From contig CAMDCN010000019.1 in the NCBI GenBank assembly GCA_945890485.1, forward strand, positions 62,001-126,000: a stretch of DNA of 64,000 nt. Direction: 5' to 3'. Source of the stretch: Candidatus Sulfopaludibacter sp. SbA3 (lineage in GTDB: Bacteria; Acidobacteriota; Terriglobia; Bryobacterales; Bryobacteraceae). Numbering within the stretch: position 1 is the stretch's first letter; every line of letters starts with the position of its first letter. The notes under the pieces were generated by a model, which ran no database searches, was not told the origin of the DNA, and saw only the letters and a list, made by a program, of their open reading frames with translations. The position numbers were made by a program, and so were the translations under genes. This document shows positions 44,314 to 54,570 of this stretch, in pieces.

Positions 44314-45548
44314 CGGAACAGTCGCCGCTCACGCCGCATGAACGCGGGCGTATCCACATCGTCAAACGGATCGGCCGGATTCTGAGGATCAGCCGCAGGC
44401 GCCACTGGCTCCACCCACTCGGCTCCTGGGGTCTCGCCCTCCACCTCTTCAACCACCACCGGATCGCTGATCGGCGGAGGTGGTGACGGCAACTCCACGA
44501 ACGGCGTGGACATCGCCGGCTCCGGCGCGTGCGGCCCACCCAACGGATTCCGCCGCTGAATCTGCGGCAGCGTCTGCCGTTCAAATCCCGTTGCGATCAC
44601 GGTCAGCTTCACCGTTTCGTCCATCGAATCGTCCACCACCACGCCGAAGCTGATCTGCACATCTTCGTTCTGCGTGGCCTCACGCACCAGCGTGCAAGCC
44701 TCACTGACTTCGAGCAGCCCCAGCTCGCTCGAACCCGTAATGTTGATCAGAATTCCCTTCGCCCCTTCGACGCCGCCCTCTTCGAGCAACGGCGAGTTAA
44801 TCGCCTGCTCCGCCGCCGTAATCGCTGCATTCTCGCCGGTCGCCGTCGCGGTGCCCATCATCGCGTAGCCCATGCCGGACATGATCGCCCGGATATCCGA
44901 GAAGTCCCGATTGATCACACCGGGCGTCGTGATGATATCCGCGATCCCTTGCACCGCCTGCCGCAGTACGTCGTCGGCCATCTGCAGCGCCTGTTGAAAG
45001 CTCGTGCCCTTTCCGGCCAGCTTTAGCAGCTTGTCGTTCGGGATCGAAATCACCGTGTCGACTACGCTCGCGATCTCCGCCAACCCCTGTTCGGCCTGTT
45101 TCATACGCCGGGGGCCTTCAAAACTGAACGGCTTCGTCACCACGGCCACCGTCAACGCGCCGAGTTCCCGGGCGAGCGAGGCCACAATCGGCGTCGCTCC
45201 CGTCCCCGTCCCACCGCCCAAACCTGAAGTTATAAACACCATATCGGCATCTTCCAGGATTTCGATGATCCGATTCGTATCTTCCATGGCCGCCTGCCGC
45301 CCAACTTCCGGGTTCGCCCCCGCTCCCAACCCGTTGGTGATCTTGCCCCCAATCGGCAATTTGTTGGGAACCGGCGACGCTTGCAACGCCTGCATGTCGG
45401 TGTTCAAAACGTAGAATTCCACCCCCTGCAATCCAGCGTTCATCATGCGGGCCACGGCGTTGCAGCCACCGCCGCCAACGCCGATCACCTTGATCCGGGT
45501 GCCGAGATCGGTGTCTTCATCTTGAATCTGAAATTTAAGCTCTGCCAT
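44310..45548 (-). CDS. ftsZ: Cell division protein FtsZ
   Basis: A 412-aa tubulin-like GTPase that forms the Z-ring. The tubulin signature is [12 protein letters not shown], with the N-terminal [15 protein letters not shown] Pro/Glu-rich linker of about 75 residues leads to the conserved C-terminal tip [17 protein letters not shown], which binds FtsA. It is the last gene of the dcw operon, 22 bp after ftsA. Confidence 0.97.
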   Translation of the reverse strand: MAELKFQIQDEDTDLGTRIKVIGVGGGGCNAVARMMNAGLQGVEFYVLNTDMQALQASPVPNKLPIGGKITNGLGAGANPEVGRQAAMEDTNRIIEILEDADMVFITSGLGGGTGTGATPIVASLARELGALTVAVVTKPFSFEGPRRMKQAEQGLAEIASVVDTVISIPNDKLLKLAGKGTSFQQALQMADDVLRQAVQGIADIITTPGVINRDFSDIRAIMSGMGYAMMGTATATGENAAITAAEQAINSPLLEEGGVEGAKGILINITGSSELGLLEVSEACTLVREATQNEDVQISFGVVVDDSMDETVKLTVIATGFERQTLPQIQRRNPLGGPHAPEPAMSTPFVELPSPPPPISDPVVVEEVEGETPGAEWVEPVAPAADPQNPADPFDDVDTPAFMRRERRLFR

Positions 45549-45570
45549 GGCGAATCGAGTCCTTCGGTGC

Positions 45571-46773
45571 TTAGCGCATCAATAAGTTAAGAAAAGGGGG
45601 GGGCGGCTTGCGGCCGCCGCGATCTTGCTTCAGTCTGCCCGAGTACATCGCCAGCCCTGCGGCTGTCGTCCAACTGGGGTTATTCAACCGGCCCGGCCAG
45701 TCCAGGATGCCCACCGGCAATCCGTTCCGGGCAGGGCAATTCAGCACTTGCTCGGCAACGTCGCACATCCCATTGAGACGTGCCCCGCCACCGCACAGCA
45801 CGATACCTTCGAGCAGCTTGCGATCCATGCCGGCCTCAATCACTTTCCGTTGCACATACTCAAACAGAAATTGCGCCCGAGCCTCCAGCATATCGTTTAA
45901 CTCCCGCCGCGGCGCTTCCCGCGATGGCCGCCCATCGGTCGACGGGACTTCAATGTATGTATTGTCCGCCGTTAACCCCAGAATGGCGCAGCCATATTCA
46001 ATCTTCAGTCGCTCGGCGTCTTCGTGCGTCACATGGAACCCGGTGCTGACGTCCCGCGTGAAGTGGTCGGCATTTACGCGAATACTCGCCGCCTGCACCA
46101 TCGCCTCGCCTTCATAAATCGCGATCTCGGTCGAATGCAGCCCGATGTCCGCTACCGCCACGCCCTTCGCCCGCTCCTCGGGCAGCACGCTCGCGTACGC
46201 AGCCGCCATCGCCTCGAACACGGTCTCTTCCACCGCCAAGTGAGCATGGTGCACCGCGCTCACCAAGGCTTGGTGATCGATCGCCGAGGTGGTCACGACA
46301 TGAACATTGGCCTCAAGGCGAGAGCCCCGATACCCGCGCGGATTCAGAATCTCCGTCCGGCCGTCCAGCGTAAAATCCTGTGGCAACACCTGCAGCAGAA
46401 TCCGGTCATCTTCCAACCGAACCCGGCACGCCAATTCCACCGCGTACCGCATGTCGGACTCGTCGATGTCCCTCGGCCGGCCCAACTCATAAACGCCGCG
46501 CGCGTTCGCGCCCTGAATCGCTTCTCCGCCCAACCCCACTACGGCAGCGTCGAAGGAGATCTGCGCCTGCCGTTCGGCCTCTCGCGCCGCGAGCTTCACG
46601 GACTCCGACAACTGCGCCCGATCGGCGATTCGCCCCTTCGCCCAACCCTTGGCCTCCGCCTCTCCCGAGCCCAGAAAACGGATCTTTCCGTCTTCCACCA
46701 CGCAGACGACGCAACGCGTCAGGGAACTCCCGGCGTCCAACCCAACTGCCAACTTTACGCGGCTACCAGCCAT
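45571..46773 (-). CDS. ftsA: Cell division protein FtsA
   Basis: A 400-aa actin-like protein that ties FtsZ to the membrane. The phosphate-1 loop [13 protein letters not shown], the 1C domain ([34 protein letters not shown] and onward), the phosphate-2 loop [11 protein letters not shown] and the adenosine motif [13 protein letters not shown] are present. The phosphate-2 loop has LHS where enterobacterial FtsA has GGG. The tail is [13 protein letters not shown], a short hydrophobic end likely to be the membrane anchor. It overlaps the stop of the FtsA-like gene by 11 bp. Confidence 0.92.
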   Translation of the reverse strand: MAGSRVKLAVGLDAGSSLTRCVVCVVEDGKIRFLGSGEAEAKGWAKGRIADRAQLSESVKLAAREAERQAQISFDAAVVGLGGEAIQGANARGVYELGRPRDIDESDMRYAVELACRVRLEDDRILLQVLPQDFTLDGRTEILNPRGYRGSRLEANVHVVTTSAIDHQALVSAVHHAHLAVEETVFEAMAAAYASVLPEERAKGVAVADIGLHSTEIAIYEGEAMVQAASIRVNADHFTRDVSTGFHVTHEDAERLKIEYGCAILGLTADNTYIEVPSTDGRPSREAPRRELNDMLEARAQFLFEYVQRKVIEAGMDRKLLEGIVLCGGGARLNGMCDVAEQVLNCPARNGLPVGILDWPGRLNNPSWTTAAGLAMYSGRLKQDRGGRKPPPPFLNLLMR

Positions 46774-47629
46774 GAGAGATCCCTCCGTGCAACGCCAATC
46801 CAGCCGCCACTGCCCAACTGGGCGCCGAAAGCTCCAGTGGCCATTCCGCTACACCGACCACCTGTCCCAAGCGCACCGGACATTGCAGCAACTCCTCAGC
46901 GTAATCGCAGAGTCCAGGCAGGCACGCGCCTCCACCCGTCAGGATCAATCCCCCTGGCGGCGGCAACTGACCCGCCAACTCTTCAATCCGGAATTCCAGC
47001 ATGTGCAGATACTGTCCGGCGCGCGCTTCGAGAATCTCCTGCAACGGCGTCGATTTCTCCTCGGTCGACGACCTGGCAATGCTCCCCACTGTCACCTTCC
47101 GGTGCTCTGCCTCGGCAAACGGCAGATCAAACAGAGTCGCGATGTCTTCGGTGAACTCGCGCGCCCCCATCGGCAAACTCATGGTGCGAACGCCGCCGGT
47201 TAAGTCGCTGTAAGCCAACTCCGTCGATTCCACGCCAATCGCCGCCGCACTGATCCCGCCCTGCCGCATCAGATCCGACGTCGTCGCCAAAAGCGCCGCT
47301 TCGGCTTCCACCACGTAGTCCGCCACGCGGAGTCCGCTCCGCTCCAGCGCCGCGTTCAGCGCCTCCATCTGGTTGAAGGAGTCCGCATAGCCCGCGGTCA
47401 CCGTCTCGATCTCCGCTCCGGCCCGGATCCCAGCGGCCATCGCCGCCGCCGATACTGACCCCGCCACCGCCTCCACATTCCGGATCCTGCCCTGCTCCCA
47501 TCCCTGCGATGGCACGATGCTCGCGCTCCGTAGCCGCGGGCGCCCGTTCACCCATTCGATCAACACACATCGGGTATGGGCAGTCCCTGCGTCGAGGCCC
47601 GCGCGGATCAACGGGGCGCTAGGCTCCAC
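46763..47629 (-). CDS. Second FtsA-like protein, apparently lacking the 1C domain
   Basis: A protein of about 288 aa from the GTG at 47629 (MEPSAPLIRAGLDAGTAHTRCVL), which overlaps the ftsQ stop by 11 bp. The actin-like fold is evident: DAGTAHTRCVL at the phosphate-1 loop, GVESTELAY at phosphate-2 and ILTGGGACLPGL at the adenosine site. Two differences stand out. The Asp of phosphate-2 is replaced by Ala (AAAIGVEST). The roughly 95-residue stretch containing domain 1C in FtsA is absent, so IETVTAGYAD passes straight to MEALNAALERSGL. It ends without an amphipathic tail. It is probably a division partner or regulator, perhaps not an active ATPase. Confidence 0.8.
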   Translation of the reverse strand: MEPSAPLIRAGLDAGTAHTRCVLIEWVNGRPRLRSASIVPSQGWEQGRIRNVEAVAGSVSAAAMAAGIRAGAEIETVTAGYADSFNQMEALNAALERSGLRVADYVVEAEAALLATTSDLMRQGGISAAAIGVESTELAYSDLTGGVRTMSLPMGAREFTEDIATLFDLPFAEAEHRKVTVGSIARSSTEEKSTPLQEILEARAGQYLHMLEFRIEELAGQLPPPGGLILTGGGACLPGLCDYAEELLQCPVRLGQVVGVAEWPLELSAPSWAVAAGLALHGGISHGW

Positions 47630-48512
47630 TGGGAACCTCGGGCGACGCAATCCGCTCCGCTTTCCCGCCGTCCTGCGGCACAGAGAGAATGTTCCCCTCG
47701 ATCCGCAAATCAAACACGTTCGATTCCGGCGCCCGCTTCAGAATCTCGGGGTAGCTCAGCCGGAACTTTTCGAGGCGCCGCCGGAACTGCCGGTCCCCGA
47801 TGAAGAGCATAACCACTCGCCCATTCTCGTCCTGCATCACTTTTAGGTTACCCGGATCCGTCGCGTCTACCTCGGAAATTTTCTCCGCCAGTGGTCCGGC
47901 GTCCTGCAACAACTTTACAAACCGGTGTACCCGCACCTTCCGTTCAGCTTCGTCCTGCTGCAATCCCACGCCGCGCAAGACAGGAAGTTGAAACTCACCG
48001 GGCTGCTGTAGACGCAGAATATTTCCGTCCGTGTCGATCAAGGCTGGCTCCTGGGTCTGTTCCGGTCCCGTGATCTGCACCCAAGCTACCGGCTCCCGCT
48101 CTTTCACTTCCACGCGAATCTGGTTCGGCCACACGCGCGTCACCGACGCCTCGGCGATCCAAGGATTTCCCAGCAACTGCAGGCGCCGCTCCCGGATCGG
48201 CAGCATGTAAAGGCTCCGCCCGTAGTCAGACTGAAAGACTGCCGATACCTGCGACCGCGCGGCATTCTTGAGTCCCCGAATTTCGAGCGCCGGGCTGTCC
48301 TCGCCCAGATCCGGCGGCGCCGCCACCAAAAACTGGGAATCCCTCAGCAGAAAGCGTTGTAATTCCTGCCAGCCAAACAGCAGCCCCACCACGGCCACGG
48401 AAAACGCAGTCGCCCAGACCAGCCCGCTCCACACCGTGCGAAATCGCGCCTTCCGCGCCGCATCTTTCTGCGGTGCCCGGTCAGCGGCGGTACTGTTCTG
48501 TTTGCGTGCCAT
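47619..48512 (-). CDS. ftsQ: Cell division protein FtsQ
   Basis: A 297-aa bitopic protein: basic cytosolic start (MARKQNSTAADRAPQKDAARKARF), one membrane helix (GLVWATAFSVAVVGLLFGW), then a POTRA domain (LEIRGLKNAARSQVSAVFQSDYGRSLYMLPIRERRLQLLGNPWIAEASVTRVWPNQIRVEVKEREPVAWV) and the FtsQ beta domain. It links cytosolic and periplasmic division proteins. It lies 13 bp after murC. No ddl or murB gene is between them, unlike in E. coli. Confidence 0.92.
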   Translation of the reverse strand: MARKQNSTAADRAPQKDAARKARFRTVWSGLVWATAFSVAVVGLLFGWQELQRFLLRDSQFLVAAPPDLGEDSPALEIRGLKNAARSQVSAVFQSDYGRSLYMLPIRERRLQLLGNPWIAEASVTRVWPNQIRVEVKEREPVAWVQITGPEQTQEPALIDTDGNILRLQQPGEFQLPVLRGVGLQQDEAERKVRVHRFVKLLQDAGPLAEKISEVDATDPGNLKVMQDENGRVVMLFIGDRQFRRRLEKFRLSYPEILKRAPESNVFDLRIEGNILSVPQDGGKAERIASPEVPSGA

Positions 48513-48525
48513 GTTCGGACTCCTC

Positions 48526-49896
48526 TTACTGCAGCCGGGTCAGGATCTTGTCCCCGGCCTGCCATACGCTACCTGCGCCCAATGTCACAATCACATCACC
48601 CGGCTGTGCCGCCGCCACCGCAGCATCGATCGCCAATTCCATCGAACCGGAATACTGCGCGCCGCGATGGCCGAAGTCCTGCAACCGCCCCGCCAGCGCC
48701 TCCGACGTCACGCCGGCAATCGGCTGCTCGGAAGCGGCATAGATGTCCATCAGATAGACGGCATCCGCCTGATGAAAACTCCGCGCGAACTCGTCCATTA
48801 AGTGCTGCGTCCGCGTGTACCGATGCGGCTGGAAGATCACATGAATGCGCCCAAACTGGCAGAGTCGAGCCGCCGCGAGCGTCGCCCTCACCTCGGTCGG
48901 ATGGTGCCCGTAGTCGTCAATCACCGTCACACCGCCCGCCACGCCGCGCAGCTGAAAGCGCCGGTCGACGCCCGAGTATTCAAGCAATCCGCGCGCGATC
49001 ACCTCGTGGGGAACATCCAACTCCAGCGCCAGCGCCACCGCCGCCGTCGCGTTCAGCACATTATGTACGCCCGGCACTCGGATCTGAAACGAACCCAGCT
49101 CCTCGCCCCGCAGCCGCAGTTTCCATTTGGAAGCAAAGTGCCCGCACTCCGCATCCACGATCTGCAAATCGGCCTGCGCGCTAACGCCGTAAGTGATCGT
49201 CCGCCGCTTTACGTCGGGCAGAATCTGCTGCACGTTTTCATCGTCCAGGCACAGTACCGCCGCGCCATAAAACGGCACTTTGTTCACGAAATCACGAAAA
49301 GCGGCGCGAATCTCTTCAATCGAATGATAGTGGTCCAGATGCTCCCGGTCGATGTTCGTCACGACAGCCAGAATCGGCGCGAGCTTCAAGAACGAGCCGT
49401 CGCTTTCATCGCTTTCCACCACCAGAAAATCGCTCTGCCCCAGCCGCGCGTTGTCTCCGCCCAGCGTCCCCACTTTCCCTCCCACCACCACGGTCGGGTC
49501 CAGTCCCGCATGGGCCAGAATCGCCGCGGTGATCGAAGTTGTGGAAGTCTTGCCGTGGCTCCCCGCAATCGCGATGCCATACTTCAGCCGCATCAGCTCC
49601 GCCAGCAGCTCCCCGCGAGGTATCACGGGAATCCCTAAACGCCGTGCCTCCACCAGCTCCGGGTTGTCCGGCCGAACCGCTGACGTTACGACCAGCGCCT
49701 TCGCTCCGGCCACGTTGGAAGCTTCATGGCCCTCGTAGATCGTCATGCCCATCTTGGCGAGCCGGTCCGTCGTCGCCGAAAATTTCTGGTCCGATCCCGA
49801 AATCGTATAGCCCAGATTATGCAGCACCATCGCAATGCCGCTCATGCCGATGCCGCCGATGCCCGTGAAATGAAGGTGCTGTGGCTTAAAAAACAT
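48526..49896 (-). CDS. murC: UDP-N-acetylmuramate-L-alanine ligase MurC
   Basis: A 456-aa Mur ligase. [26 protein letters not shown] is the N-terminal Rossmann motif, [11 protein letters not shown] the ATP loop, and [17 protein letters not shown] the C-terminal family mark. It adds L-Ala to UDP-MurNAc in the cytosol, the first peptide step. It is 9 bp after murG. Confidence 0.96.
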   Translation of the reverse strand: MFFKPQHLHFTGIGGIGMSGIAMVLHNLGYTISGSDQKFSATTDRLAKMGMTIYEGHEASNVAGAKALVVTSAVRPDNPELVEARRLGIPVIPRGELLAELMRLKYGIAIAGSHGKTSTTSITAAILAHAGLDPTVVVGGKVGTLGGDNARLGQSDFLVVESDESDGSFLKLAPILAVVTNIDREHLDHYHSIEEIRAAFRDFVNKVPFYGAAVLCLDDENVQQILPDVKRRTITYGVSAQADLQIVDAECGHFASKWKLRLRGEELGSFQIRVPGVHNVLNATAAVALALELDVPHEVIARGLLEYSGVDRRFQLRGVAGGVTVIDDYGHHPTEVRATLAAARLCQFGRIHVIFQPHRYTRTQHLMDEFARSFHQADAVYLMDIYAASEQPIAGVTSEALAGRLQDFGHRGAQYSGSMELAIDAAVAAAQPGDVIVTLGAGSVWQAGDKILTRLQ

Positions 49897-49905
49897 TCTA
49901 GCCTT

Positions 49906-50946
49906 CTATTGTTTCAATACTCCGGCGCATTCCTCAAGCAGGTCCGCCGCCCGTTCCGCTGCGCCGGGCCGCGCAAACCCGCGTACCGCCGCCGCCATAC
50001 TCTCCAAAGCGCCTGGCTCCAGCAGAGCAGTTATCTCTTTTCGCAGCCGTTCCGGCGTACATTCGGCGTCGCGTATCATCCGCGCTGCCCCCCTCCGCTC
50101 CAGCGCCTGCGCGTTCTTCGCCTGGTGGTCGTCCGCCGCGAATGGATAGGGCACCAGAATCGCCGGTTTGCCCGCGGCCGCCAACTCCGCCACCGCGCCA
50201 GCCCCCGCCCGGCAGATCACGAGGTCCGCCGCCGCGAACGCCCCCGGCATGTCGTTGATGAATGGAGTCACGCTGACTCCCGAAATGTCTTCCGCCTCCG
50301 CCCCGGCCTGCAGCACCACCCGCACTGGCTGCCCAGCCAGCCACGGAGCCAGCCCTTTGATCGCCTCATTCAACCGCCGCGCCCCTCGGCTCCCGCCCGT
50401 CACAAGGATTTCAAGCCGCTCCCCCCGCGCCTTTGGCGGGAGGGCGAAAAACTCCTTTCTCACCGGCAGCCCCGTCAACTCCGCATTGCCCACGGGAAAG
50501 TACTGCACCGCCTCTTCAAAACTCACCAGCGCCCGACGCGAGAAGCGCGCCATGTACCGATTTGTCAACCCCGGTATCGCGTTCGGTTCCATGAGCAACA
50601 GAGGCAGCCGCCGCAGCGCCGCCGCCACGCCCACCGGCCCCGCCGCGTACCCGCCCATACTGAACACTCCCGCCACGTTCAGCCGCCGCGTCAGCGCCAC
50701 GCATCGCGCCACGCTCACCGGTAACTGCAGCAGCGTCCGCACCTGACGCATTCGCCCCTGACCTTGCAAACTCCCGATCTCAATCAGTTCGAGTGGAAAA
50801 CCAGCCGCCGGCACCAGCTTGGTTTCGAGGCCTCGCGCCGTCCCCACGAACACAGGCTCATGCCCGCGCGCCCGCAACTCCCGCGCCACCGCGATGCCCG
50901 GAATCACATGTCCGCCCGTGCCGCCGCCTGCCATCAGAAACACCAT
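49906..50946 (-). CDS. murG: UDP-GlcNAc:undecaprenyl-PP-MurNAc-pentapeptide GlcNAc transferase MurG
   Basis: A 346-aa GT-B glycosyltransferase. The G-loops GGGTGGHVIPGIAVA and LVTGGSRGARRLNEAI and the donor-site block DLVICRAGAGAVAELAAAGKPAILVPYP are intact. It makes lipid II from lipid I at the inner face of the membrane. Stop of ftsW and its own start are adjacent. Confidence 0.96.
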   Translation of the reverse strand: MVFLMAGGGTGGHVIPGIAVARELRARGHEPVFVGTARGLETKLVPAAGFPLELIEIGSLQGQGRMRQVRTLLQLPVSVARCVALTRRLNVAGVFSMGGYAAGPVGVAAALRRLPLLLMEPNAIPGLTNRYMARFSRRALVSFEEAVQYFPVGNAELTGLPVRKEFFALPPKARGERLEILVTGGSRGARRLNEAIKGLAPWLAGQPVRVVLQAGAEAEDISGVSVTPFINDMPGAFAAADLVICRAGAGAVAELAAAGKPAILVPYPFAADDHQAKNAQALERRGAARMIRDAECTPERLRKEITALLEPGALESMAAAVRGFARPGAAERAADLLEECAGVLKQ

Positions 50947-52095
50947 TTAGTTCGATCGCTCACTCACACTCAGCAACATCCCTACCGAGAACAGCGTGGC
51001 CAAGAGCGAACTGCCGCCATAGCTAATCATCGGCAATGGAATTCCCTTGGTCGGGCCCAGACCTGTCACCACCGAAAGGTTGAACAATGCTTGAAACACG
51101 ATCATTGTGGTTACGCCCAACGCTATGTAGCGCCCAAAATCATCCGGCGCCACCAGGAACGTCCGGTATCCCCGCCACAAAACGACGAAAAACCCCAACA
51201 GCACCGCCGTCGAGCCCAACAGACCAAACTCCTCGCCAATCACAGCGAAGATGAAATCCGTATGCGGCTCCGGAACGTAGAACAGCTTCTGCTTCCCGTC
51301 CATCAAGCCGAGTCCAAACAAGCCGCCCGAACCGATCGCGATCTTCGCCTGCTGCGCCTGATACGCCGGATCCGGTGGCGCCCCGGAACTTTTGACGTAC
51401 GTCAGAATCCACCCGTTCGGATCCACTTTATTTAAGACCACGTGGTTCGGATCCAGGATCACAATCACGCGGCCTACGCGATACGGCTTCGCCGCAATGC
51501 CTGCGACGAGGAGTAGCGCCGCCAGCGGTATCGCTCGCACCATGTACTTCCGGTCCAGCCCCGCTACGAAAAACGTCAACACCGTCGACCCCACCAGCAC
51601 TACCGCCGTGCCCAGGTCGGCTATCGAGACAAGAAAGGCGACAAACCCCAGCACCAGCCCACAGCCCGCTAGCGTGAATCGCGCGTTGTTCACCGCCCGG
51701 ATGCGTCGCGACAGAAAGAATGCCAGAAAGAGCACCAGCGCCGGCTTGGCAAATTCGCTCGGCTGCAATCGGCCGATGCCCAAGTTCAGCCACCGGTGCT
51801 TCGAGCTGTCCATGACAAAGGCCGCCATCAGCATCACCAGGACAACGCCAATGCTGCCGAACGCCCACGCAGGACCATTAAAGATGCGATAGTCGATGCG
51901 CTTCATGGCCATCAGCACCAGGAAGGAGATCACCGCCCAGCCCAATTGGTGCAGAAAGAAGAAGTTCGAGTCCACGTCGTATTTGCCCTGCACGGCGATA
52001 ATCGAACTGGCTGAATACACCATCACCAAACCGAAAGTGACCAGTGCCACGATCGTGAAGAAGAGAACCTTGTCTGTGTAAAGTCGTTTGCCCAT
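50947..52095 (-). CDS. ftsW: SEDS-family septal glycosyltransferase FtsW
   Basis: A 382-aa polytopic protein of the SEDS family with ten membrane segments. GLGPTKGIPLPMISYGGSSLLATL is the family signature near the C-terminus, and GRLQPSEFAKPALVLFLA is the region in which the catalytic Asp-containing loop lies. It polymerises lipid II with FtsI. The string murD-ftsW-murG has 9-bp and 0-bp gaps. Confidence 0.95.
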   Translation of the reverse strand: MGKRLYTDKVLFFTIVALVTFGLVMVYSASSIIAVQGKYDVDSNFFFLHQLGWAVISFLVLMAMKRIDYRIFNGPAWAFGSIGVVLVMLMAAFVMDSSKHRWLNLGIGRLQPSEFAKPALVLFLAFFLSRRIRAVNNARFTLAGCGLVLGFVAFLVSIADLGTAVVLVGSTVLTFFVAGLDRKYMVRAIPLAALLLVAGIAAKPYRVGRVIVILDPNHVVLNKVDPNGWILTYVKSSGAPPDPAYQAQQAKIAIGSGGLFGLGLMDGKQKLFYVPEPHTDFIFAVIGEEFGLLGSTAVLLGFFVVLWRGYRTFLVAPDDFGRYIALGVTTMIVFQALFNLSVVTGLGPTKGIPLPMISYGGSSLLATLFSVGMLLSVSERSN

Positions 52096-52104
52096 GCTGC
52101 CTTC

Positions 52105-53427
52105 CTAGCTCAACTGCTGAACCAACTCTTTGAACACGCGCCCGCGATGCTCATAACTTTGAAACTGGTCGAAGCTGGCGCACGCCGGTGCCAGCAGTAC
52201 CGTATCGCCACTGGCCGCCTCGGCGCGCGCTAAAGCCACCGCCTCGGCCACCGTTCCGCAATCCCGCAACGGCAACTCCGCGTCCACTTCCGATAGCTGC
52301 GAGCGAATAATCCCCGCCGCTGCCCCGATCAGCAACACGCCCTTGGCCTTGGCCCGCAGCCGTCCGGCCAACGTTCGGTAGTCGCTCTGCTTGTCTTTGC
52401 CGCCCAAGATGATCCAAACGCCCCCGTCAAAAGCGTCCAGCGCCTTCTCCGTGGCGTCGACATTCGTCGCCTTCGAATCGTTGTAGTAGGCGACGCCGTC
52501 CAGAGTCCGTGCGAACTCAATCCGGTGCTCTACGCCCGGAAACGTGCGGATAGCCGATTCAATCGCGTCCAGCGAAACATTCGCCAGCCAAGCGGCTGCC
52601 GCGGCCGCCATCGCATTTTCAACGTTGTGGCGCCCGCGCAGCGGAATCGCCGAAACAGGCATCAGCGTCTGTTCATCCACTGTGATCACGCCGTCCTGCT
52701 CCGCCACCACCCACGGCCCTGGCGCAGCCGCGTTGAAGTAGACCACCTTTGCCCGCGTCCGTTTCGCCAGCGCCGCCGCCCCCGGGTCCCCAGCGTTCAG
52801 TACAGTCACGTGGCTACGGCCCTGCGTCTCCACCAGTCTCGCCTTGGCGTCGATGTAGCGCTCCATCGTGCGGTGCCTGTCCAGATGATCCGGCGTAATA
52901 TTCAAAACCAGTGCAATATCCGCGACGAAGCTCTCAATCGTCTCGAGCTGGAAACTCGACAGCTCCAGCACGTTCCACTGCCCCACCCGTGAAGTCTCCA
53001 CCATTGCCGCCGGCGGTATGCCGATATTCCCGCCCACCTGCACTGGCACTTCGGCTTCCCGCAGAATATGGCCAATCAGCGCCGTCACGGTGGTCTTCCC
53101 GTTCGATCCCGTAATCCCGATCTTCCGGCCCATCAGCAGCGGCGCTGCAAACTCCAACTCTCCAGTCACTCGTGCGTTCGCGAACACCGGTGCCTCCAGC
53201 GGCACCCCCGGCGACTGGATCACCAGGTCGAACTCCGCCCCCCGCGCCTCGGCCTGCGGCTCATACGCCACGCCCAGTGCCGCCACCTCCGCCGCGAACC
53301 TCGTGTCGGCTAGCGGCTTCTCGTCGCACACCGTCACCTTCGCGCCCAACCCTTGCGCCAGTTGGGCCGCGGCCAGCCCGCTCTTACCCAAGCCCACGAC
53401 GAGAATATGTTTGCCGGTCCAATTCAC
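52105..53427 (-). CDS. murD: UDP-N-acetylmuramoyl-L-alanine-D-glutamate ligase MurD
   Basis: A 440-aa Mur ligase. VVGLGKSGLAAAQLAQGLGAKVTVCD is the N-terminal fold, GITGSNGKTTVTALIG the ATP loop, YNDSKATNVDATEKALDAF the central family motif and LLAPACASFDQFQSYEHRGRVFKELV the C-terminal signature. It adds D-Glu. It follows mraY by 12 bp. Confidence 0.96.
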   Translation of the reverse strand: MNWTGKHILVVGLGKSGLAAAQLAQGLGAKVTVCDEKPLADTRFAAEVAALGVAYEPQAEARGAEFDLVIQSPGVPLEAPVFANARVTGELEFAAPLLMGRKIGITGSNGKTTVTALIGHILREAEVPVQVGGNIGIPPAAMVETSRVGQWNVLELSSFQLETIESFVADIALVLNITPDHLDRHRTMERYIDAKARLVETQGRSHVTVLNAGDPGAAALAKRTRAKVVYFNAAAPGPWVVAEQDGVITVDEQTLMPVSAIPLRGRHNVENAMAAAAAAWLANVSLDAIESAIRTFPGVEHRIEFARTLDGVAYYNDSKATNVDATEKALDAFDGGVWIILGGKDKQSDYRTLAGRLRAKAKGVLLIGAAAGIIRSQLSEVDAELPLRDCGTVAEAVALARAEAASGDTVLLAPACASFDQFQSYEHRGRVFKELVQQLS

Positions 53428-53439
53428 GGGTCTCTCCGC

Positions 53440-54570
53440 TTAGCGCAACTTCAACGTGGTTAAGGCACACAAAGCCATAATCAAACCCAGAATCCAGAAG
53501 CGGGTAATGATCTTCGTCTCTGTCCAACCTAAAATTTCAAAGTGATGATGCAGCGGCGCCATCTTAAAGATCCGTTTCTTCCGGAGCTTATAGCTGCCCA
53601 CCTGCAAAACCACACTCATCAACTCGATAATGTATACCCCGCCCAAAAACAATAAAAGCAGTTCCTGTTTAATCAAAACCGCAACCGTTCCTAACGCCCC
53701 GCCCAACGCCAGCGAACCCACGTCCCCCATGAACACTTCCGCCGGGTGCGCGTTAAACCACAGGAACCCCAGCGAAGCCCCCGTCATCGCGCCGCAGAAC
53801 ACCGTCAACTCGCTCGCGCCCGGCAGCCGCACCAGGTCCAGATACTCGGCAAACGTCCGGTGTCCGCTGACGTAGGTCAACATCGTCATCGCACTCGCCG
53901 CGATGATCATCAACCCGATCGCTAATCCATCCAAGCCGTCGGTCAGGTTCACCGCGTTCGACGAACCCGCCAGTACAATCACCAGGAAAAGGAAAAAAAA
54001 GCCAAACGCCAACGGATACGTCCATGGGCTTGAGAGAAACGCATCCAACAGCAGATTCGGCTTAAAAGTCTTGAAAAACGGCACGTTCATTGACGGGTCG
54101 TATCCGCCCCGCGACCGCAGCAGCAACAGCATGCACCCGATCACGCAGCTCGCCACCACCTGCCAGAAGAACTTCCGCCGGGCTGTGAAGCCCATGTTCT
54201 GCATCTTCTTCACCTTGGCGTAGTCATCGAAGAAGCCAATCGTGCCAAAGCTCACCAGGCCAAACAAGGCAATCCAAACGTAGGGGTTCCGCAGGTTCGT
54301 CCACAGCAACGTCGGCACCACGATCGAAATGATGATCAGCAAACCGCCCATCGTCGGCGTACCGGCCTTCTTCTGATGCGCGGTCACCTCCTCGCGGATC
54401 TGTTGGCCGAACTTAAACTCCCGCAGACGGCGGATCAACCACGGCCCCAGGAAAAGGGAGAGAAAAAGCGCCGTCAAGCTGGCGAAGGCGGTCCGGAACG
54501 TGACGTAGCCGAAGAGCCGGGCCGGTCCCCAGACCGGCGAAAGTTGTTCAAAAAGAAGCCAATAAAGCAT
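53440..54570 (-). CDS. mraY: Phospho-N-acetylmuramoyl-pentapeptide transferase MraY
   Basis: A 376-aa membrane transferase with ten hydrophobic segments. GTPTMGGLLIIISI, FDDYAKV, NLTDGLDGLAIG and the final MAPLHHHFEILGWTETKIITRFWIL carry the catalytic Asp and His residues. It transfers the muramoyl-peptide to undecaprenyl phosphate. Its last base start overlaps the murF stop by one base. Confidence 0.96.
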   Translation of the reverse strand: MLYWLLFEQLSPVWGPARLFGYVTFRTAFASLTALFLSLFLGPWLIRRLREFKFGQQIREEVTAHQKKAGTPTMGGLLIIISIVVPTLLWTNLRNPYVWIALFGLVSFGTIGFFDDYAKVKKMQNMGFTARRKFFWQVVASCVIGCMLLLLRSRGGYDPSMNVPFFKTFKPNLLLDAFLSSPWTYPLAFGFFFLFLVIVLAGSSNAVNLTDGLDGLAIGLMIIAASAMTMLTYVSGHRTFAEYLDLVRLPGASELTVFCGAMTGASLGFLWFNAHPAEVFMGDVGSLALGGALGTVAVLIKQELLLLFLGGVYIIELMSVVLQVGSYKLRKKRIFKMAPLHHHFEILGWTETKIITRFWILGLIMALCALTTLKLR

